DNA from: Psychrobacter immobilis
GTDB lineage: Bacteria; Pseudomonadota; Gammaproteobacteria; Pseudomonadales; Moraxellaceae
Length of the DNA stretch: 64,000 nucleotides
NCBI RefSeq assembly: GCF_904846185.1
Contig: NZ_CAJGZQ010000001.1
Span: forward strand, 155,701 to 219,700
Direction: 5' to 3'
Positions 1 through 10,069 of the stretch are shown piece after piece. The notes beneath the pieces are model-generated. The model had not been told where the DNA came from. It saw only the letters and a program-made list of their open reading frames with translations, and ran no database searches. How positions within the stretch are numbered: the first letter of the stretch is position 1; each line of letters opens with the position of its first letter. Position numbers and translations under genes: made by a program.

Positions 1-1332
1 CATCTAGGACGCGATTTTACGCGCAAACGTAAAGAAATTATCGATAAATTAAGTGCACATAGTCCTGAAGTACTTGGTGATGACATCGCTTTGTCGGAGG
101 CCATCAAACCTGAATACCAAGCGGCCTTTGCCTACTCTGCCAATGCAACTGGCTATCATACAACGGTGGGCAATCACGCAGAGCTAATGGCAGATGCGGC
201 TGAGACGCGCAAACGTATGATTGCCGACTTTGATGCAGCGACCGATCATATTCATGTACTGTATTATATTTGGCTAATCGATGGTATGGGAATCGATACT
301 GCTCAAGCGCTCATACGAGCGGCAAGGCGCGGCGTCATCTGCCGAGCAATGGTTGACGGTATGGGCTCACGAAAAATGGTCGGCTCAAAGATATGGCAGG
401 AAATGATAGAAGCTGGCGTACAAGTCAGTGTTGCCCTACCAATTAGTAATCTTTTAAAGGTACTCATGTTTAGCCGGATTGACTTGCGAAATCACCGCAA
501 GATTACGGTTATTGACGGCAAAATCGGCTACTGTGGCAGTCGCAACTGCGCCGATCCTGAGTTTCGTGTAAAGCCAAAATTTGCGCCGTGGGTAGACATT
601 ATGCTGCGGGTCGAAGGACCAGTGGTGGCACAGAATCAGATGTTGTTTGCCAGTGATTGGCTGACTGAAAATCCTGATACGCCGCTTGACAGCTTTCCTT
701 ATTTTATTGACCCTCAACCAAAGCGACAAAAATCCCCACAGCCAGAAACTGAGGAGCCTTTACCAATAACATCACCGCCAAATGGCTTTGCTGCACAAGT
801 TTTTTCTGATGGTCCTACCCAACGACGCGGCACCACGCCACAATTTTTAGGTGTCTTAATTGGTCAGGCAAAACGAACCCTGATTATCTCAACGCCTTAT
901 TTTGTGCCTGATTATTCGCTCGTTAGCATTTTGTGTGCGACCGCTTATCGCGGTGTACAAGTAACCATGATTTTCCCAAAGAATAACGACTCAATAGTCG
1001 TGGCTGCTACCAGCCACAGTTATTACTGGCAGCTGCTTGAAGCGGGGGTCAATATTTACGAATATAAACCCGGTCTATTACACGCAAAAACCTTGACCAT
1101 CGATGGCGAAATCAGTCTGATTGGCTCGACCAATTTAGACTTGCGTAGCTTTGATTTGAACTATGAAAACAACATTGTGTTTAGCGATAAAACGCTCACA
1201 GCGGCCATCGTTGAGCGACAATACCAGTATATCGCTGATTCTGAAGAGGTCACTCGTGAGCAAGTTGAAAACTGGCCGTTATCTTATAAAATCTGGAATA
1301 ACATTGTCGCCACGATGGGACCTGTTTTATAA
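1..1332 (+). CDS. Cardiolipin synthase / phospholipase D family protein (5' end cut by window)
   Basis: The reading frame is open from base 1, so the gene starts upstream of the window and a TTG at 91 is not the true start. The visible part is the catalytic region of a cardiolipin synthase-type phospholipase D enzyme, which joins phosphatidyl groups to make cardiolipin at the inner membrane. Two HKD motifs are seen: one within NHRKITVIDGKIGYCGSRN (about 490-550) and a second within HAKTLTIDGEISLIGSTNLD (about 1081-1140). Two HKD motifs and the short region after the second fit the ClsA/ClsC type. The N-terminal part, where membrane segments would lie, is outside the window, so I do not choose between cls paralogues. 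It converges on rlmA, with a MITE end in the 67-bp gap. Confidence 0.9.
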   Translation, partial: HLGRDFTRKRKEIIDKLSAHSPEVLGDDIALSEAIKPEYQAAFAYSANATGYHTTVGNHAELMADAAETRKRMIADFDAATDHIHVLYYIWLIDGMGIDTAQALIRAARRGVICRAMVDGMGSRKMVGSKIWQEMIEAGVQVSVALPISNLLKVLMFSRIDLRNHRKITVIDGKIGYCGSRNCADPEFRVKPKFAPWVDIMLRVEGPVVAQNQMLFASDWLTENPDTPLDSFPYFIDPQPKRQKSPQPETEEPLPITSPPNGFAAQVFSDGPTQRRGTTPQFLGVLIGQAKRTLIISTPYFVPDYSLVSILCATAYRGVQVTMIFPKNNDSIVVAATSHSYYWQLLEAGVNIYEYKPGLLHAKTLTIDGEISLIGSTNLDLRSFDLNYENNIVFSDKTLTAAIVERQYQYIADSEEVTREQVENWPLSYKIWNNIVATMGPVL

Positions 1333-1342
1333 CCCATTATTA

Positions 1343-1388
1343 GGGCGTGCCCTCAATTCAATTGATCATATCTAAACGGGCTAATGAC
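1343..1388 (+). repeat. Single end of the GGGCGTGTCCTCA MITE family
   Basis: About 45 bp starting GGGCGTGCCCTCAATTCAAT, preceded by TA, match the left end of the complete element at 5213-5382 with a few substitutions. No matching right end is present, so this is a decayed or solo end. It lies between the converging stop codons of the cardiolipin synthase gene and rlmA. Confidence 0.7.
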
Positions 1389-1399
1389 CTTAAGCCATT

Positions 1400-2371
1400 C
1401 TATTCAGCTGCTGTCTTCTGCAAAATATAAACGACAAACTTAGCTTGTGTCGTAAAGGATTCTGTTTCGACCGCTGCTAGTAGCGCCTGTCTTTTTTCAT
1501 TAAGCGCGCGATAAGCATAAGGCGTCATGGTCATCAAATCAGCCAAATCAGCGGCTGACAACGTCATCTCGGTACTGACATGCTCCGTACCCATTAGCGT
1601 GAAATATGGAGCCAATTCATGCAAAAACTTATCCGAATCATGCTCGCGGACGTTGTCAAATAACGCTTCGCGCATCGTCGCTAGATGCCCGATACCTGGC
1701 TTGGCAATGATTAAATAACCGTCTTCAGTCAATACCTCATTGAACGCGTCTGGCAAGATAGGGCTAAAAATACTGCTAATACCCTTTATGCTATGCGCGC
1801 GTAACGGCAAATGGGCAGCGCTGGTAACAAGCGGATAGATGACTGCCGACTTGGCTGTCGCATTAGTAACACTGTCTTTAGCTTGCTGATACCAAAGACG
1901 CCCCGCCGCTTTGCTCGTTTTCGCAAGCTCTACCACAGCTGGTTTACTGATATCTGCGGCGATGAGAGTATCCATGCCTGTCTGTGCCATTGCCTGCGTG
2001 TAATATCCTTCACCGCAGCCAATATCCAACCAATTGATTGCCTTGCTATCCTTTTTAGTTATCGGCTCAATTGCTGAATCAGCGACCGACTCATTTTTCG
2101 CCAACAATTCCCTCATTTTTTGGCAAATAAGCGTCTGCAATGGCTGATAATGTCCAGCGTTTAAAAACCGTTTGCGTGCATCAATTGATTGCTGGCTATC
2201 GCCCGGTGCTTTGGATTTTTTTTGTTGCACGGGCAATAAATTAACATAACCCTGACGTGCCACATCAAATGGATGAGCCGTTTGTTTTGGGTGCAAGCTG
2301 CCATCGCAGCGCCACGTATCTGCGGCAGGCTGTAATGGTGATTGGCAAAGGGGACAAATAAATAAGCTCAC
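1400..2371 (-). CDS. rlmA: 23S rRNA (guanine-N1)-methyltransferase, RlmA-like
   Basis: RlmA methylates N1 of G745 in 23S rRNA with S-adenosylmethionine. The N-terminus carries the family's zinc-ribbon (CPLC, a later Cys and a His), followed by the segment QGYVNLLPVQ and then PGDS, both strongly typical of RlmA. The SAM-binding motif is LDIGCGEGYY. The frame extends to a TTG at 2413, but I place the start at the GTG at 2371: it gives VSLFICPLC, aligning with the usual MSF-CPLC start, and has GAGA about 8 bases upstream. The product is about 323 aa against about 270 in E. coli; a polar insert (residues about 95-125) and a longer C-terminus explain the difference. Confidence 0.87.
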   Translation of the reverse strand: MSLFICPLCQSPLQPAADTWRCDGSLHPKQTAHPFDVARQGYVNLLPVQQKKSKAPGDSQQSIDARKRFLNAGHYQPLQTLICQKMRELLAKNESVADSAIEPITKKDSKAINWLDIGCGEGYYTQAMAQTGMDTLIAADISKPAVVELAKTSKAAGRLWYQQAKDSVTNATAKSAVIYPLVTSAAHLPLRAHSIKGISSIFSPILPDAFNEVLTEDGYLIIAKPGIGHLATMREALFDNVREHDSDKFLHELAPYFTLMGTEHVSTEMTLSAADLADLMTMTPYAYRALNEKRQALLAAVETESFTTQAKFVVYILQKTAAE

Positions 2372-2506
2372 AAGTATCTCAACGTCATCGCAATATGGCT
2401 GCCATTTTAACAAAATTCAGGCTTACTGCGTGATAAAAGGCGCGATAAACAATGCAGGAAAGAAAATGCGAAAAACAAATTATCAGCAACCAAACTATTA
2501 GCAACC

Positions 2507-2540
2507 AAAAAAAACCACCTCAACTAAAGTGAGATGGCTT
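2507..2540 (-). terminator. Rho-independent terminator of the mur/fts cluster
   Basis: Read on the minus strand, CCATCTCA pairs with TGAGGTGG (one wobble) around a 7-base loop and is followed by a run of eight T. It lies 45 bp after the mraY stop and so ends the rsmH-to-mraY cluster. Confidence 0.8.
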
Positions 2541-2585
2541 TTGCGTACATGATATTCATATTAATGTTCAAGCGATATGGCTGTA

Positions 2586-3704
2586 TTAACGCAGTTTTAA
2601 GGTCATGAGCCCAAGGATGACAAGAATAATGGCAATAATCCAAAACCTTGCCACCACTTGCGTCTCTTTCCAGCCAATTTCTTCAAAGTGATGATGCAAT
2701 GGTGCCATGCGAAAGACGCGCTTTTTACGCAGCTTATACGAGCCAACCTGTAGCATGACCGATAATGCTTCGGCGACAAATAGACCGCCCATAATTGCAA
2801 AAGCGATTTCTTGACGGGTCATAACGGCAATCGTACCGAGCATCGCCCCGAGAGCAAGCGCTCCTACATCGCCCATAAATACTTGGGCTGGATGGGCATT
2901 GAACCATAAGAAACCAAGCCCTGCACCAATCATCGAACCACAGACAATGAGAACCTCGGAGTTATAGGCAATATAAGGCACATGCAAGTAATCAGCAAAG
3001 CGTACATCACCTGATACATAAGCCATTGCGCCCAAACCTGCCGCGACCAAGACCACGGGCAAAATAGCTAAACCATCCAAGCCATCGGTTAAGTTGACAG
3101 CGTTAGAAGCACCATTAATTACAAAGTAGGTAAAGATAATAAAGCCAATACCAAACGGCACTGCCGAAAAAGGAATCATCCAATCTTTAAAAATCGGTAG
3201 CAGCAAATCCTGCATCTCACGCGTGGTCGCGATATCTGGCTGCAAGGTGGCGATATAATACAAAGACACACCGACGAACAAAGCACCCATAGAGAGCCAA
3301 AAATATTTCTTGCGAGCAATTAAGCCTTTGGGATCTTTATATTTAATTTTTAGCCAATCATCTGCCCAGCCGACCGCGCCAAAGATAATCATGACAATGA
3401 GCAAAATCCAAACGTACGGATTATTCAAACGAGCCCATAGTAAGGTGGACACGCCAATCGCACTCAAAATCAGCACCCCACCCATGGTCGGCGTACCAGT
3501 TTTCGCCAAATGCGATTGCGGACCATCATTGCGAATCGCTTGACCATATTTCAATGCACGCAGACGTCGAATGACAGGCCCACCAAAAAACATGCTAAAT
3601 GCGAGGGCGGTAATGACCGCGAGTAACGCTCGCAGCGTCAACGAAGAAACCGCAGAAAACGGCGTGTAATACTGGCCAAGCCAGCCAAACAACCAAACTA
3701 ACAC
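2586..3704 (-). CDS. mraY: Phospho-N-acetylmuramoyl-pentapeptide-transferase
   Basis: MraY is the integral membrane enzyme that moves phospho-MurNAc-pentapeptide from UDP to undecaprenyl phosphate, making lipid I. The 372-aa length is normal for the family. Signature elements visible are ADDWLK with its paired aspartates, [10 protein letters not shown], and the histidine cluster PLHHHFE near the C-terminus; about ten hydrophobic segments are present. The start is GTG, supported by GAGGAG a few bases upstream. The gap to murF is 3 bp, so the genes are translationally coupled. In this genome mraY is the last gene of the cluster: murD, ftsW and murG do not follow. Confidence 0.97.
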   Translation of the reverse strand: MLVWLFGWLGQYYTPFSAVSSLTLRALLAVITALAFSMFFGGPVIRRLRALKYGQAIRNDGPQSHLAKTGTPTMGGVLILSAIGVSTLLWARLNNPYVWILLIVMIIFGAVGWADDWLKIKYKDPKGLIARKKYFWLSMGALFVGVSLYYIATLQPDIATTREMQDLLLPIFKDWMIPFSAVPFGIGFIIFTYFVINGASNAVNLTDGLDGLAILPVVLVAAGLGAMAYVSGDVRFADYLHVPYIAYNSEVLIVCGSMIGAGLGFLWFNAHPAQVFMGDVGALALGAMLGTIAVMTRQEIAFAIMGGLFVAEALSVMLQVGSYKLRKKRVFRMAPLHHHFEEIGWKETQVVARFWIIAIILVILGLMTLKLR

Positions 3705-3707
3705 CGC

Positions 3708-5156
3708 CTACTCCTCGATTAGCGCATTGATAAGGGTTTCCATTTGCATGGAACGAGAACCTTTAAACAGCACCGTACAAGGCTGCGCCTGCTGCGCTTG
3801 CAAATACGGCTTCAAATACGCCAATAAACTGTCTTTATCGGTAAACGCATGGGCATTGATGTCAGAAACCTCTTGTGCACCCGCCACGGTAAAAGGCGCG
3901 TATTCACCAACACACAGCAGCACATTGATGCCCGTTGTCGCAATGGTACGACCCAAGCTTTGATGCTCGCTAACCGCCGCCTCTCCCAGTTCTGCGATAT
4001 CGCCCAGCACCATGACTTGCGTGCCCGTTTGCGCCGCCAATACTTTTGCTGCCGCTCGCACCGAATGCGGATTGGCATTATAGGTATCATCAATCAAGCG
4101 ATGCATACCCAGTAATTGACTGTTCAAGCGCCCTTTAGCAGGACGCGCATTTTCAAGTCCGACGACAATATCACTAACATCGATATTTAGTGCATGGGCA
4201 CAAGCAGCAGCGGCTAAAGCATTATTGACATTGTGCTCGCCCGCTAGTGGCAAGTTGATATCATGGACTTGATTGCCGATATGCAGCTTAAATTCACTGC
4301 GCTCAGGCTCGACATCTAAATGGCTGGCACTGACATCAGTATTACCAAAACCAATCACGTGTGACGTATGCTTTTCAGCGATACGGCGTAATTGATTGGT
4401 AAAATCATCTTTATCAGGAACGATCGCAAATTGGCTGTCATTCAAGGTATGGTAAATCTCAGCCTTGGTTTGGCAAATCCCTTCACGGCTGCCAAACTCA
4501 CCCAAATGCGCCGTGCCAATATTTAAGATACACGCGACATCTGGCTTTACAATCTCGGTAGTATAAGCAATTTCGCCAATATGGTTTGCGCCAAGCTCTA
4601 GAATGGCATAGCGATGATGGTCGGATAATTCGAGCAACATCATCGGCACACCCAAGTCATTATTTAGGTTACCACGGGTAATCAATGTCGGTGCTAGTCT
4701 GCCAAAGATACTACCCAGCATCTCTTTACAGGTGGTCTTGCCGCTAGAGCCAGTAATAGCAATAACGGTTAAATTTTGATGCTGTTGACGACGATACGCA
4801 GCCAATTGTCCTAGCGCTAAACGGGTATCGCTCACCACTAACTGCGGAATGCTATTTGTATCAGCCGTAGCAATAGGGCGAGCGACGATAGCCGCAACCG
4901 CACCTTGCGCGATGGCAGTATCAATATAATCGTGACCATCAAAATTATCACCCGATAACGCTAAAAATATATCACCAGGTTTTATCGTACGGGTATCGGT
5001 GGCGATACGAGTGCTCATTACATCGTTTTCTGAGTCGGATTGCCCGTCACTCAGCTGCCAATGCCCATCGAGTGCTGCGGTTGCCGCGAGCAGATTGGCT
5101 GCTTGCCAAACATACAGCCCTTGCGACTGAATGCTGTTATCGTTGTCGGCTGTCAT
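3708..5156 (-). CDS. murF: UDP-MurNAc-tripeptide--D-Ala-D-Ala ligase
   Basis: MurF adds the D-Ala-D-Ala dipeptide to UDP-MurNAc-tripeptide in the cytoplasm using ATP. It has the three Mur-ligase domains: an N-terminal substrate domain with DTRTIKPGDIFLAL, a central ATPase domain with P-loop TGSSGKTT (residues about 135-142), and a C-terminal domain with DDTYNANPHS and VLGDIAELG. The length of 482 aa is slightly above the usual 450. Only 3 bp separate it from mraY downstream. Upstream, 285 bp holding a MITE separate it from murE, where most relatives have the genes touching. Confidence 0.96.
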   Translation of the reverse strand: MTADNDNSIQSQGLYVWQAANLLAATAALDGHWQLSDGQSDSENDVMSTRIATDTRTIKPGDIFLALSGDNFDGHDYIDTAIAQGAVAAIVARPIATADTNSIPQLVVSDTRLALGQLAAYRRQQHQNLTVIAITGSSGKTTCKEMLGSIFGRLAPTLITRGNLNNDLGVPMMLLELSDHHRYAILELGANHIGEIAYTTEIVKPDVACILNIGTAHLGEFGSREGICQTKAEIYHTLNDSQFAIVPDKDDFTNQLRRIAEKHTSHVIGFGNTDVSASHLDVEPERSEFKLHIGNQVHDINLPLAGEHNVNNALAAAACAHALNIDVSDIVVGLENARPAKGRLNSQLLGMHRLIDDTYNANPHSVRAAAKVLAAQTGTQVMVLGDIAELGEAAVSEHQSLGRTIATTGINVLLCVGEYAPFTVAGAQEVSDINAHAFTDKDSLLAYLKPYLQAQQAQPCTVLFKGSRSMQMETLINALIEE

Positions 5157-5212
5157 AATGATTACCTTATATATATGATGACTACTTATTTATTTTTTAT
5201 AGTTAACGACTA

Positions 5213-5382
5213 GGGCGTGTCCTCAATTCAATCGATTATTATCTAAATGGACTAGAAATGGCTAAATTTTGCCAAACATCGTCAACCAGCTTATTAATAT
5301 CTCGATATTATTTGCGCTACTTTCCTTGTTTGACGGCAATTTATCTCATTTTTATCACCATCTTTAAAATGAGGACACACCC
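5213..5382 (+). mobile_element. 170-bp MITE with 13-bp terminal inverted repeats
   Basis: The element runs from GGGCGTGTCCTCA to TGAGGACACACCC: 13-bp inverted ends with one mismatch. TA is present immediately outside both ends, as expected for a TA target duplication. No reading frame of any length lies inside, so it is non-autonomous and would need a transposase elsewhere. It sits in the murF-murE gap. Ends of the same family occur at 1343-1388 and 46422-46474. Confidence 0.85.
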
Positions 5383-5441
5383 TAATACTTTTTAGATAGC
5401 ATGAAAAACTGACTGTAATCGCTATTATTTACATATAAATG

Positions 5442-7151
5442 CTATAAACGCCCTGCTTGTTTTAAGGCGTTTTGCAAAATAACACTGTCGTCGAAATCAT
5501 AACGAACATGGTTAATTTCTTGATAAGTCTCATGACCCTTGCCAGCGATTACGACGATATCATCAGCCGCTGCTTGATTGACCGCATACTCAATCGCTGC
5601 TTGGCGCGCAGGCTCAATATAGGTACGCTGATATTGCTCACTCGTCATGCCTGCTTGCATATCTTGCAAAATGATATTGGGATCTTCGGTGCGTGGATTG
5701 TCTGCCGTTAATACGACTTTATCCGCGCCTGCCAAGCCTGCTTGCGCCATCAAAGGACGTTTGCCCGCATCACGGTCGCCACCACAACCAAACACTGCCC
5801 ACAGCTGACCCTTACAATGGGTCTTTAGGCTGGCAAGCACTTGGCTTAAGGCATCTGGCGTATGGGCATAATCAACGATAAAGCAGCCATCATTAGACGG
5901 CACACGCTGCATACGTCCAACCGCACCTTGTAGCTGCGGCACCACTGCGGCAATACGCTCAAGGCTAATGCCTAAAGCGACGGCAGCTGCCATTGCGGCA
6001 AGCAAATTGGCAACATTAAAGCGCCCCAATAATGGGCTGACGATACCTAAATGATTAACTTCGCCATCGCCTAAATCAGTACGTAGCGTAATCTCGACAC
6101 CTTTTAAGCTTGGTTTGATTTCAGCCGCAACAAAGGTCGCAGATTTTGATGATTCTAAACTGTACGTCCAGACCGTTAAATCACTGGCATGTGCGGTGTC
6201 GAGCATAATCTGACCATGTTCATCATCGATATTAATGATAGCGTGTGTCAAATCTGGAAAATGCGCTTTATCAAACAGTCTAGCTTTTGCTGCTGCATAC
6301 TCTGCCATATCGGCATGATAGTCTAAGTGGTCACGGCTAAGATTGGTATAAATCGCCACCGACACTGGCATACCTTGTAAACGCTGCTGATCCAAACCAT
6401 GTGAGCTGGCTTCCAATGCCAATAATTCAGCATTCTCTGTCCCCATTTGATATAAAAATTGCTGAACTGCTAAAGCATCGCCCGTGGTATGGCTGGCTTG
6501 CACCAAAGCACCAAGCCTACCATTACCTGCCGTGCCCATGACTGCGCTGCTTATGCCTGTCAGCTGCGTCAACTGCGCCACCAATTGACTGATAGTCGTT
6601 TTGCCATTGGTGCCCGTCACCGCGACCACCGTTGGCAAGGTCACGGGCTGCTGATATTGAAAACGTGCTTGAATGAGTGTCCCTAAAAAATCACGAATAT
6701 TGGGCACGTATAAAACAGGGCAAGGCAGTGCTGCTAATTGCTGCTGCGCTTTAGCAGTACTATCATTCGATAAAGTGATATCGGCGTGATTTGATACACT
6801 AGTCGTGCTAAGTAAAGCCGTGGGATCTATTTCTGATAGGATAAAAGCCGCATTGTTAGCGGCTTGATAGAGGTAGTCGCGACTTTTTTGACAGTTTGGT
6901 ATGTGGCTTTTTAATAACACAAACACATCGTTCGGCTCTAGCAGACGACTGTCTAAACGAAACTGCAGGAATGGAATATCAAGAAACGAATTGATTGGTT
7001 TTGAATCCGCTCCAATCAATGTCGTCTGAGTCGATAGCTTTTGCAATGCCTGCTCTATACCTACACCATGCCTGCTATTGCTACTACTAGATTCAGTCAG
7101 CTGCTGCAAGGTGACTGGGGTAATGCTTGGCGACGAGGGTGACAGGGTCAT
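5442..7151 (-). CDS. murE: UDP-MurNAc-L-Ala-D-Glu--2,6-diaminopimelate ligase
   Basis: MurE adds the third residue of the peptidoglycan stem peptide in the cytoplasm. The P-loop TGTNGKTT is at residues about 179-186, and the DNPR motif near residue 490 is the signature of enzymes that use meso-diaminopimelate, so the wall is of the DAP type. I place the start at the ATG at 7151, which has AGGA with a 7-base gap; the TTG two codons earlier lies too close to that site. The product is 569 aa, longer than the usual 490-500, mainly because of an N-terminal tail and an insert in the first domain (around residues 105-140). The ftsI stop lies 71 bp upstream. Confidence 0.95.
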   Translation of the reverse strand: MTLSPSSPSITPVTLQQLTESSSSNSRHGVGIEQALQKLSTQTTLIGADSKPINSFLDIPFLQFRLDSRLLEPNDVFVLLKSHIPNCQKSRDYLYQAANNAAFILSEIDPTALLSTTSVSNHADITLSNDSTAKAQQQLAALPCPVLYVPNIRDFLGTLIQARFQYQQPVTLPTVVAVTGTNGKTTISQLVAQLTQLTGISSAVMGTAGNGRLGALVQASHTTGDALAVQQFLYQMGTENAELLALEASSHGLDQQRLQGMPVSVAIYTNLSRDHLDYHADMAEYAAAKARLFDKAHFPDLTHAIINIDDEHGQIMLDTAHASDLTVWTYSLESSKSATFVAAEIKPSLKGVEITLRTDLGDGEVNHLGIVSPLLGRFNVANLLAAMAAAVALGISLERIAAVVPQLQGAVGRMQRVPSNDGCFIVDYAHTPDALSQVLASLKTHCKGQLWAVFGCGGDRDAGKRPLMAQAGLAGADKVVLTADNPRTEDPNIILQDMQAGMTSEQYQRTYIEPARQAAIEYAVNQAAADDIVVIAGKGHETYQEINHVRYDFDDSVILQNALKQAGRL

Positions 7152-7222
7152 TGGCAAATCCTATACGGTTAAAACACATCAAATAGTTAAAAACTGAACA
7201 TTTAAAAAACTTACGTTTAAGC

Positions 7223-9331
7223 CTATAAATCTTCCGTTTTTAACGGCTTATCTAAGGGTACATTGTATAAACGCAGCGCCTCTTTCATGACATTATGAAA
7301 GACTGGCGCGACTGTTAAACCAGCATAAATCTGACCACGCGGGTCTTCGATGAGCATCACGCCGACCAGCCTAGGGTTGGACGCTGGCGCCATACCCGCA
7401 AAAACGTTGCGGTATTGGTCAGTATAGTAGCCACCTTTTGGATTGATACGGCGCGACGTTCCTGTTTTACCAGCGACGCGATAACCGTCAATCGCAGCAC
7501 CTTTAGCCGTACCACCCGGTTCGGTGACACTTTCCATCATTTGTACGATAGACATCGCTTGCTCGTGTGCCATGATACGCTTGCTTGGCTGCGGCTTGTC
7601 ATCTTTAATGAGGGTCAATGGGTGCATCACACCGCCTGCCGCCAGCGCCGAATAAGCCTGCGCGACCTGAGCCAGTGTTACCTGTAGACCATAACCATAA
7701 CTGACCGTTGCACGTCTTGATGTTTCTTTTTCTTTTGGTGTAACCACAAGCCCACTACCTTCCCCTGGGAACTGTAGCGGTGTCTTTGAACCAAAACCAA
7801 ATTGCTTTTGCATATTGGTAATGCCATCAGCGGGTAAAGACAAAGCAATCTTAGTCGAGGCAACGTTACTAGATTTCTGTAATAGCGTTGCCATCGTGAT
7901 CCGCCCTAAATTATTATGGTCACGAATGGTATAACCACGGACACGAATAGAGCCAGGATTGGTATCGATTAAGGTAGTGGCGGTATATTTTCCTGAGTCT
8001 AAAGCCGCTGCAACGGTAAATGGCTTCATGACTGAACCGGGTTCAAAGACATCGAGCAGCGCACGGTTACGCTGATTCTCACCGGTCATCTCATTCAGGT
8101 TATTAGAATTAAAAGATGGCCATGTTGACAAGGCAAGCACTTCACCCGTTTGCACATCAACAATCATGCCTGTTGACCAGCGCGCTTTTTGCAAACGCCC
8201 TGCTTTCTCTAGTTCTTTATAAAGCAAATACTGCAAGCGCGAATCAATGGTCAACGCCACATCTTTACCTGGTATTTCTGGTTCAATCTGTTTAATTTCT
8301 TTTAAACTGTTTTGTTTGGCATCTTTTAGCACCAACACTTTACCATCATCACCTGCCAGCTCAGTTTCATATTGGCGTTCGATACCAGCACGACCTTCGT
8401 AACCACCTTCAGGATCGCTGACATTTTGTCCCATAAAGCCCAATAGTTGCGAGTTTGGTTGTGGCTGCGGGTAATAACGTTGGAAAAAGTTTTTTTCATA
8501 GACGCCAGGAAAATCAAGGGTGCTGACACTTTGGGCAATCTCTGGCGTTACTTTATTCAGTAGCGGCAAATAGTGCGAGCCTGCACCCGATGGCAGCGCG
8601 GCTTTAACTGCTGCTTCATTGGTTACATCAATACTGTCATCGATAGCGGTAACTTTTTTTAGCTCAGTGACCGAAATATTCGCAGCCGCCGCAAGCGTGG
8701 TCAGATCCATGTTATCCAAACGCTTTTGCATACGCGCAACCAGCTGTGGACTCTCAGGATTGGTGATAATGATACGCTTAAGCTCGTAATATTCGCGCGC
8801 GTAATCATGCGGACTAAAAGAGACCGTCGCCAGTGGTGCACTGACTGCAAGTGGCAAATTATTGCGATCGGTAATCATACCGCGATAGGATTTTTGCGTG
8901 CGCACGCTAGTGATAAGCTCATCACCTTTGTCTTGATAAAACTGAGCATTGGCAACTTGTAAATAATAAGCACGGGCTATCAGCAAACCCAAGACAACCA
9001 ATGCAATGACCCAAATAGTACGGAAACGGTTTTTGTCTTGCTCAAAACCGCCGCGAGAGGAAGCGCCAGACGCTTTACCCAAAAACCCTCTTTTATTTTT
9101 CAGGTTTTTGACACTGGTATAAGCGCCTTGCTCTTCACTTTTTTTCAATCGATCAAACAATTTAGCCTTACGGTTGCCAGAGGATTTTTTTTCAGCCGTA
9201 CTGCCTGTTTGTCCCGATTTGGCTGCACTGGCAGGACGTAAGGGCTTAGTCACCTTACCGCTAGTTGGCTTTTTATTCGCATTTTTCGCGGTCGTTTTAC
9301 CGCTATTGGCATTAGGTTTTTTATCACTCAT
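7223..9331 (-). CDS. ftsI: Peptidoglycan D,D-transpeptidase FtsI (PBP3)
   Basis: FtsI is the septum-specific class B penicillin-binding protein and the target of several beta-lactams. The catalytic motifs are all present: SVMK (S433), SSN (487-489) and KTG (622-624). One transmembrane helix lies at about residues 105-125, then the PBP dimerisation domain, then the transpeptidase. At 702 aa it is much longer than the usual 580-610, because about 100 lysine-, serine- and alanine-rich cytoplasmic residues precede the membrane helix. The start overlaps the ftsL stop by 4 bp (ATGA), so the two are translationally coupled. Confidence 0.96.
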   Translation of the reverse strand: MSDKKPNANSGKTTAKNANKKPTSGKVTKPLRPASAAKSGQTGSTAEKKSSGNRKAKLFDRLKKSEEQGAYTSVKNLKNKRGFLGKASGASSRGGFEQDKNRFRTIWVIALVVLGLLIARAYYLQVANAQFYQDKGDELITSVRTQKSYRGMITDRNNLPLAVSAPLATVSFSPHDYAREYYELKRIIITNPESPQLVARMQKRLDNMDLTTLAAAANISVTELKKVTAIDDSIDVTNEAAVKAALPSGAGSHYLPLLNKVTPEIAQSVSTLDFPGVYEKNFFQRYYPQPQPNSQLLGFMGQNVSDPEGGYEGRAGIERQYETELAGDDGKVLVLKDAKQNSLKEIKQIEPEIPGKDVALTIDSRLQYLLYKELEKAGRLQKARWSTGMIVDVQTGEVLALSTWPSFNSNNLNEMTGENQRNRALLDVFEPGSVMKPFTVAAALDSGKYTATTLIDTNPGSIRVRGYTIRDHNNLGRITMATLLQKSSNVASTKIALSLPADGITNMQKQFGFGSKTPLQFPGEGSGLVVTPKEKETSRRATVSYGYGLQVTLAQVAQAYSALAAGGVMHPLTLIKDDKPQPSKRIMAHEQAMSIVQMMESVTEPGGTAKGAAIDGYRVAGKTGTSRRINPKGGYYTDQYRNVFAGMAPASNPRLVGVMLIEDPRGQIYAGLTVAPVFHNVMKEALRLYNVPLDKPLKTEDL

Positions 9332-9825
9332 TGTCCTGCCTCCGCTACCGTGGCATCGGTGATAGGAGCGTCAGGCGATATATCCGTAGAAGCTCGTGGT
9401 TCGATAATGTCAGACTTATCCTCATTTGAGTCAGTATCGACGACTGGCACCTGTGCTGTGGCAACACCCGGTTGGATAATGAGCTTATCTTTTAGCGTCG
9501 GTGAAAACATGCCCAGTTCAGCGACCGCACGGCTAGCGATTTGCGGCGTCGCACTAAAAGTCTGCTGTTCAATGAGCAAACGCTGATGTTCGACTTGCAG
9601 ATTACGCTCTTGTTTTTTCATGTCTTGCAAGGTTTTATAATCCTGATGATATTGCTGAACACCTTCGGCTGTTTTGATACCGCTCCACACAATCGCCACT
9701 GCTAACAGCAATAGCACCACTACATAGATACTAACCACATTAAATCGGCGTACAAATAGCTCGCCGATATCGGTGTTATGCGGCATTGCAGCACGACGGT
9801 TTGCAGGTTTGTCAGATATTGCCAT
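9328..9825 (-). CDS. ftsL: Cell division protein FtsL-like
   Basis: FtsL is a small bitopic divisome protein that forms a complex with FtsQ and FtsB and activates septal synthesis. The 165-aa product has a cytoplasmic N-terminus, one transmembrane segment (about residues 30-52), a coiled-coil stretch rich in Q, E and L, and then the typical AVAELGM segment. A polar, acidic C-terminal tail of about 45 residues is longer than in most FtsL proteins. FtsL is poorly conserved, so the call rests on architecture and on the position between rsmH and ftsI, with a 4-bp overlap with ftsI. Confidence 0.88.
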   Translation of the reverse strand: MAISDKPANRRAAMPHNTDIGELFVRRFNVVSIYVVVLLLLAVAIVWSGIKTAEGVQQYHQDYKTLQDMKKQERNLQVEHQRLLIEQQTFSATPQIASRAVAELGMFSPTLKDKLIIQPGVATAQVPVVDTDSNEDKSDIIEPRASTDISPDAPITDATVAEAGQ

Positions 9826-10069
9826 GACGCTCTCAAAAAGTGGACTTCAAGTATGAAAATTGGCAACTGTTTTAGAGCGGTAAGACGCTTTGTACAGCAC
9901 CATCAATAAAGTAAAACCAAACGAAAAAGGAACAGCCGAGCCTAGCAGATAATGTTTACAGATTTTTAACAGCCGCGTAAGTATTCAGACTTTTATCCTA
10001 CTTAATTGCCAGCAACCAATCACCAGCAACTCAGCCAAACACCCTCTCTATAACATCACGCTACCTGTG

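Noticed and set aside
454..729. 91-aa minus-strand frame inside the cardiolipin synthase gene
   Set aside because: It lies wholly opposite HKD-encoding sequence and has no ribosome site or family likeness; a shadow of the plus-strand gene.
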